This document shows, one piece after another, positions 63,619 through 64,000 of a stretch of 64,000 nt of DNA. Source of the stretch: JBKQVT01 sp963727245 (lineage in GTDB: Bacteria > Planctomycetota > Planctomycetia > Pirellulales > Thermoguttaceae); contig CAVSFO010000012.1 in NCBI GenBank assembly GCA_963727245.1, positions 186,001-250,000 on the forward strand, given 5' to 3'. The stretch's first letter is position 1; every line of letters starts with the position of its first letter. A program made the translations under genes and the position numbers. The notes beneath the pieces are model-generated. The model was not told the DNA's origin and did no database searches. It saw only the letters and a program-made list of their open reading frames with translations.

Positions 63619-64000
63619 GTGAAGACGCGTGCTCAGCTTGACGAGGCCATTGACCGCTTTCGCCGCTGCTTCTGGGAGAAGCAGCCGGGCTTGCGGCCGC
63701 CGGTGGCGGTCGTGGACGCCAACGTGTACTTGCCGATCACGTATCTCCGCCGGCTGCTGGCGGGCGCGAGGTCAGGCCGCAAGAGGTCACGGCCGATCTG
63801 GCGCGGACCGAGTACGAGGCGTGTTTCGCCCGTCCCTTGGTGACCGGCGACGACGGTCTGCCGTTTTCGGCCGCCTGGCGGGCCATTCCCTGGTTGGAAG
63901 CCTGGTGCGGCTGTCCGGTGCGTCATAGCAACGGGGAGGTGGCGCCGGAGCGTTTCGTGGCGTCGGCGGCGGAGTTGGGCGGCCTGCCGCTGCCGCTGCG
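63619..64000 (+). CDS. uroporphyrinogen-decarboxylase-like protein, 5' part, one frameshift, runs off the window
   Basis: GTG 63619 gives MKTRAQLDEAIDRFRRCFWE and PPVAVVDANVYLPITYLRR. Near 63765 the frame changes (one base missing). It then reads REVRPQEVTADLARTEYEAC, LPFSAAWRAIPWLEAWCGCP and VAPERFVASAAELGGLPLPL to the window edge. The phrase IPWLEAWCGCPV resembles UroD/MtaA-type methyltransferase-fold proteins, common in planctomycetes and often of unknown substrate. Only about 125 residues are visible, so the call is tentative. Confidence 0.55.

Overview
The window looks like a planctomycete chromosome fragment, probably Pirellulales-like. The evidence is high GC, LEPR-XLL-type surface proteins (LEPRTLL, LETRALL), secreted leucine-rich-repeat (LRR) proteins, TPR-sulfotransferase and TPR-O-GlcNAc-transferase fusions, and many intergenic palindromic repeats. 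There is no rRNA; one tRNA-Leu(CAG) is present. Everything here is read from sequence and family knowledge; no database search was run.

Layout. 0-7.5 kb: zinc ribbon (partial), HIT protein, ScpA, RNase Z-like hydrolase, pyruvate:ferredoxin oxidoreductase (NifJ) translationally coupled to a dihydroorotate dehydrogenase-like protein. 7.7-12.4 kb: RND pump with adaptor. 12.7-19.1 kb: glycan/sulfation cluster of one TPR-OGT and two TPR-sulfotransferases. 19.1-26.3 kb: 2-hydroxyacid dehydrogenase, GlcG-like protein, membrane protein, two-domain esterase, MFS transporter, membrane LRR protein. 26.5-33.1 kb: second RND system with adaptor and TolC-like channel. 33.2-36 kb: cardiolipin synthase-like protein and a short MetE-like methyltransferase. 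36-48.4 kb: a duplicated cassette of secreted LRR protein plus LEPR-XLL metalloprotease-like protein, one copy running into a beta-strand repeat region. 48.6-55 kb: large secreted protein, tRNA-Leu, choloylglycine-hydrolase-like enzyme, secreted hypothetical protein, PRPP synthetase.

55.8-61.8 kb is the accessory region. A sigma70-like promoter precedes a compact four-gene operon: an unknown 191-aa protein, a QueC/QatC-like PP-loop enzyme, an XRE-HTH/ImmA-like metallopeptidase and a PIN-domain protein. I read it as a candidate, possibly undescribed, defence or toxin-antitoxin system. Next to it lies a 520-aa protein built from two kinds of tandem repeat, preceded by twin 17-bp palindromes and bracketed by inverted copies of a palindromic repeat. 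62.2-64 kb: PfkB sugar kinase and a truncated UroD-like gene.

About twenty single-base indels interrupt otherwise well-conserved genes, including NifJ and PRPP synthetase. They are most simply assembly or base-calling errors, so disrupted genes are listed as one CDS over their full extent. The 55.9-61.6 kb island shows none.
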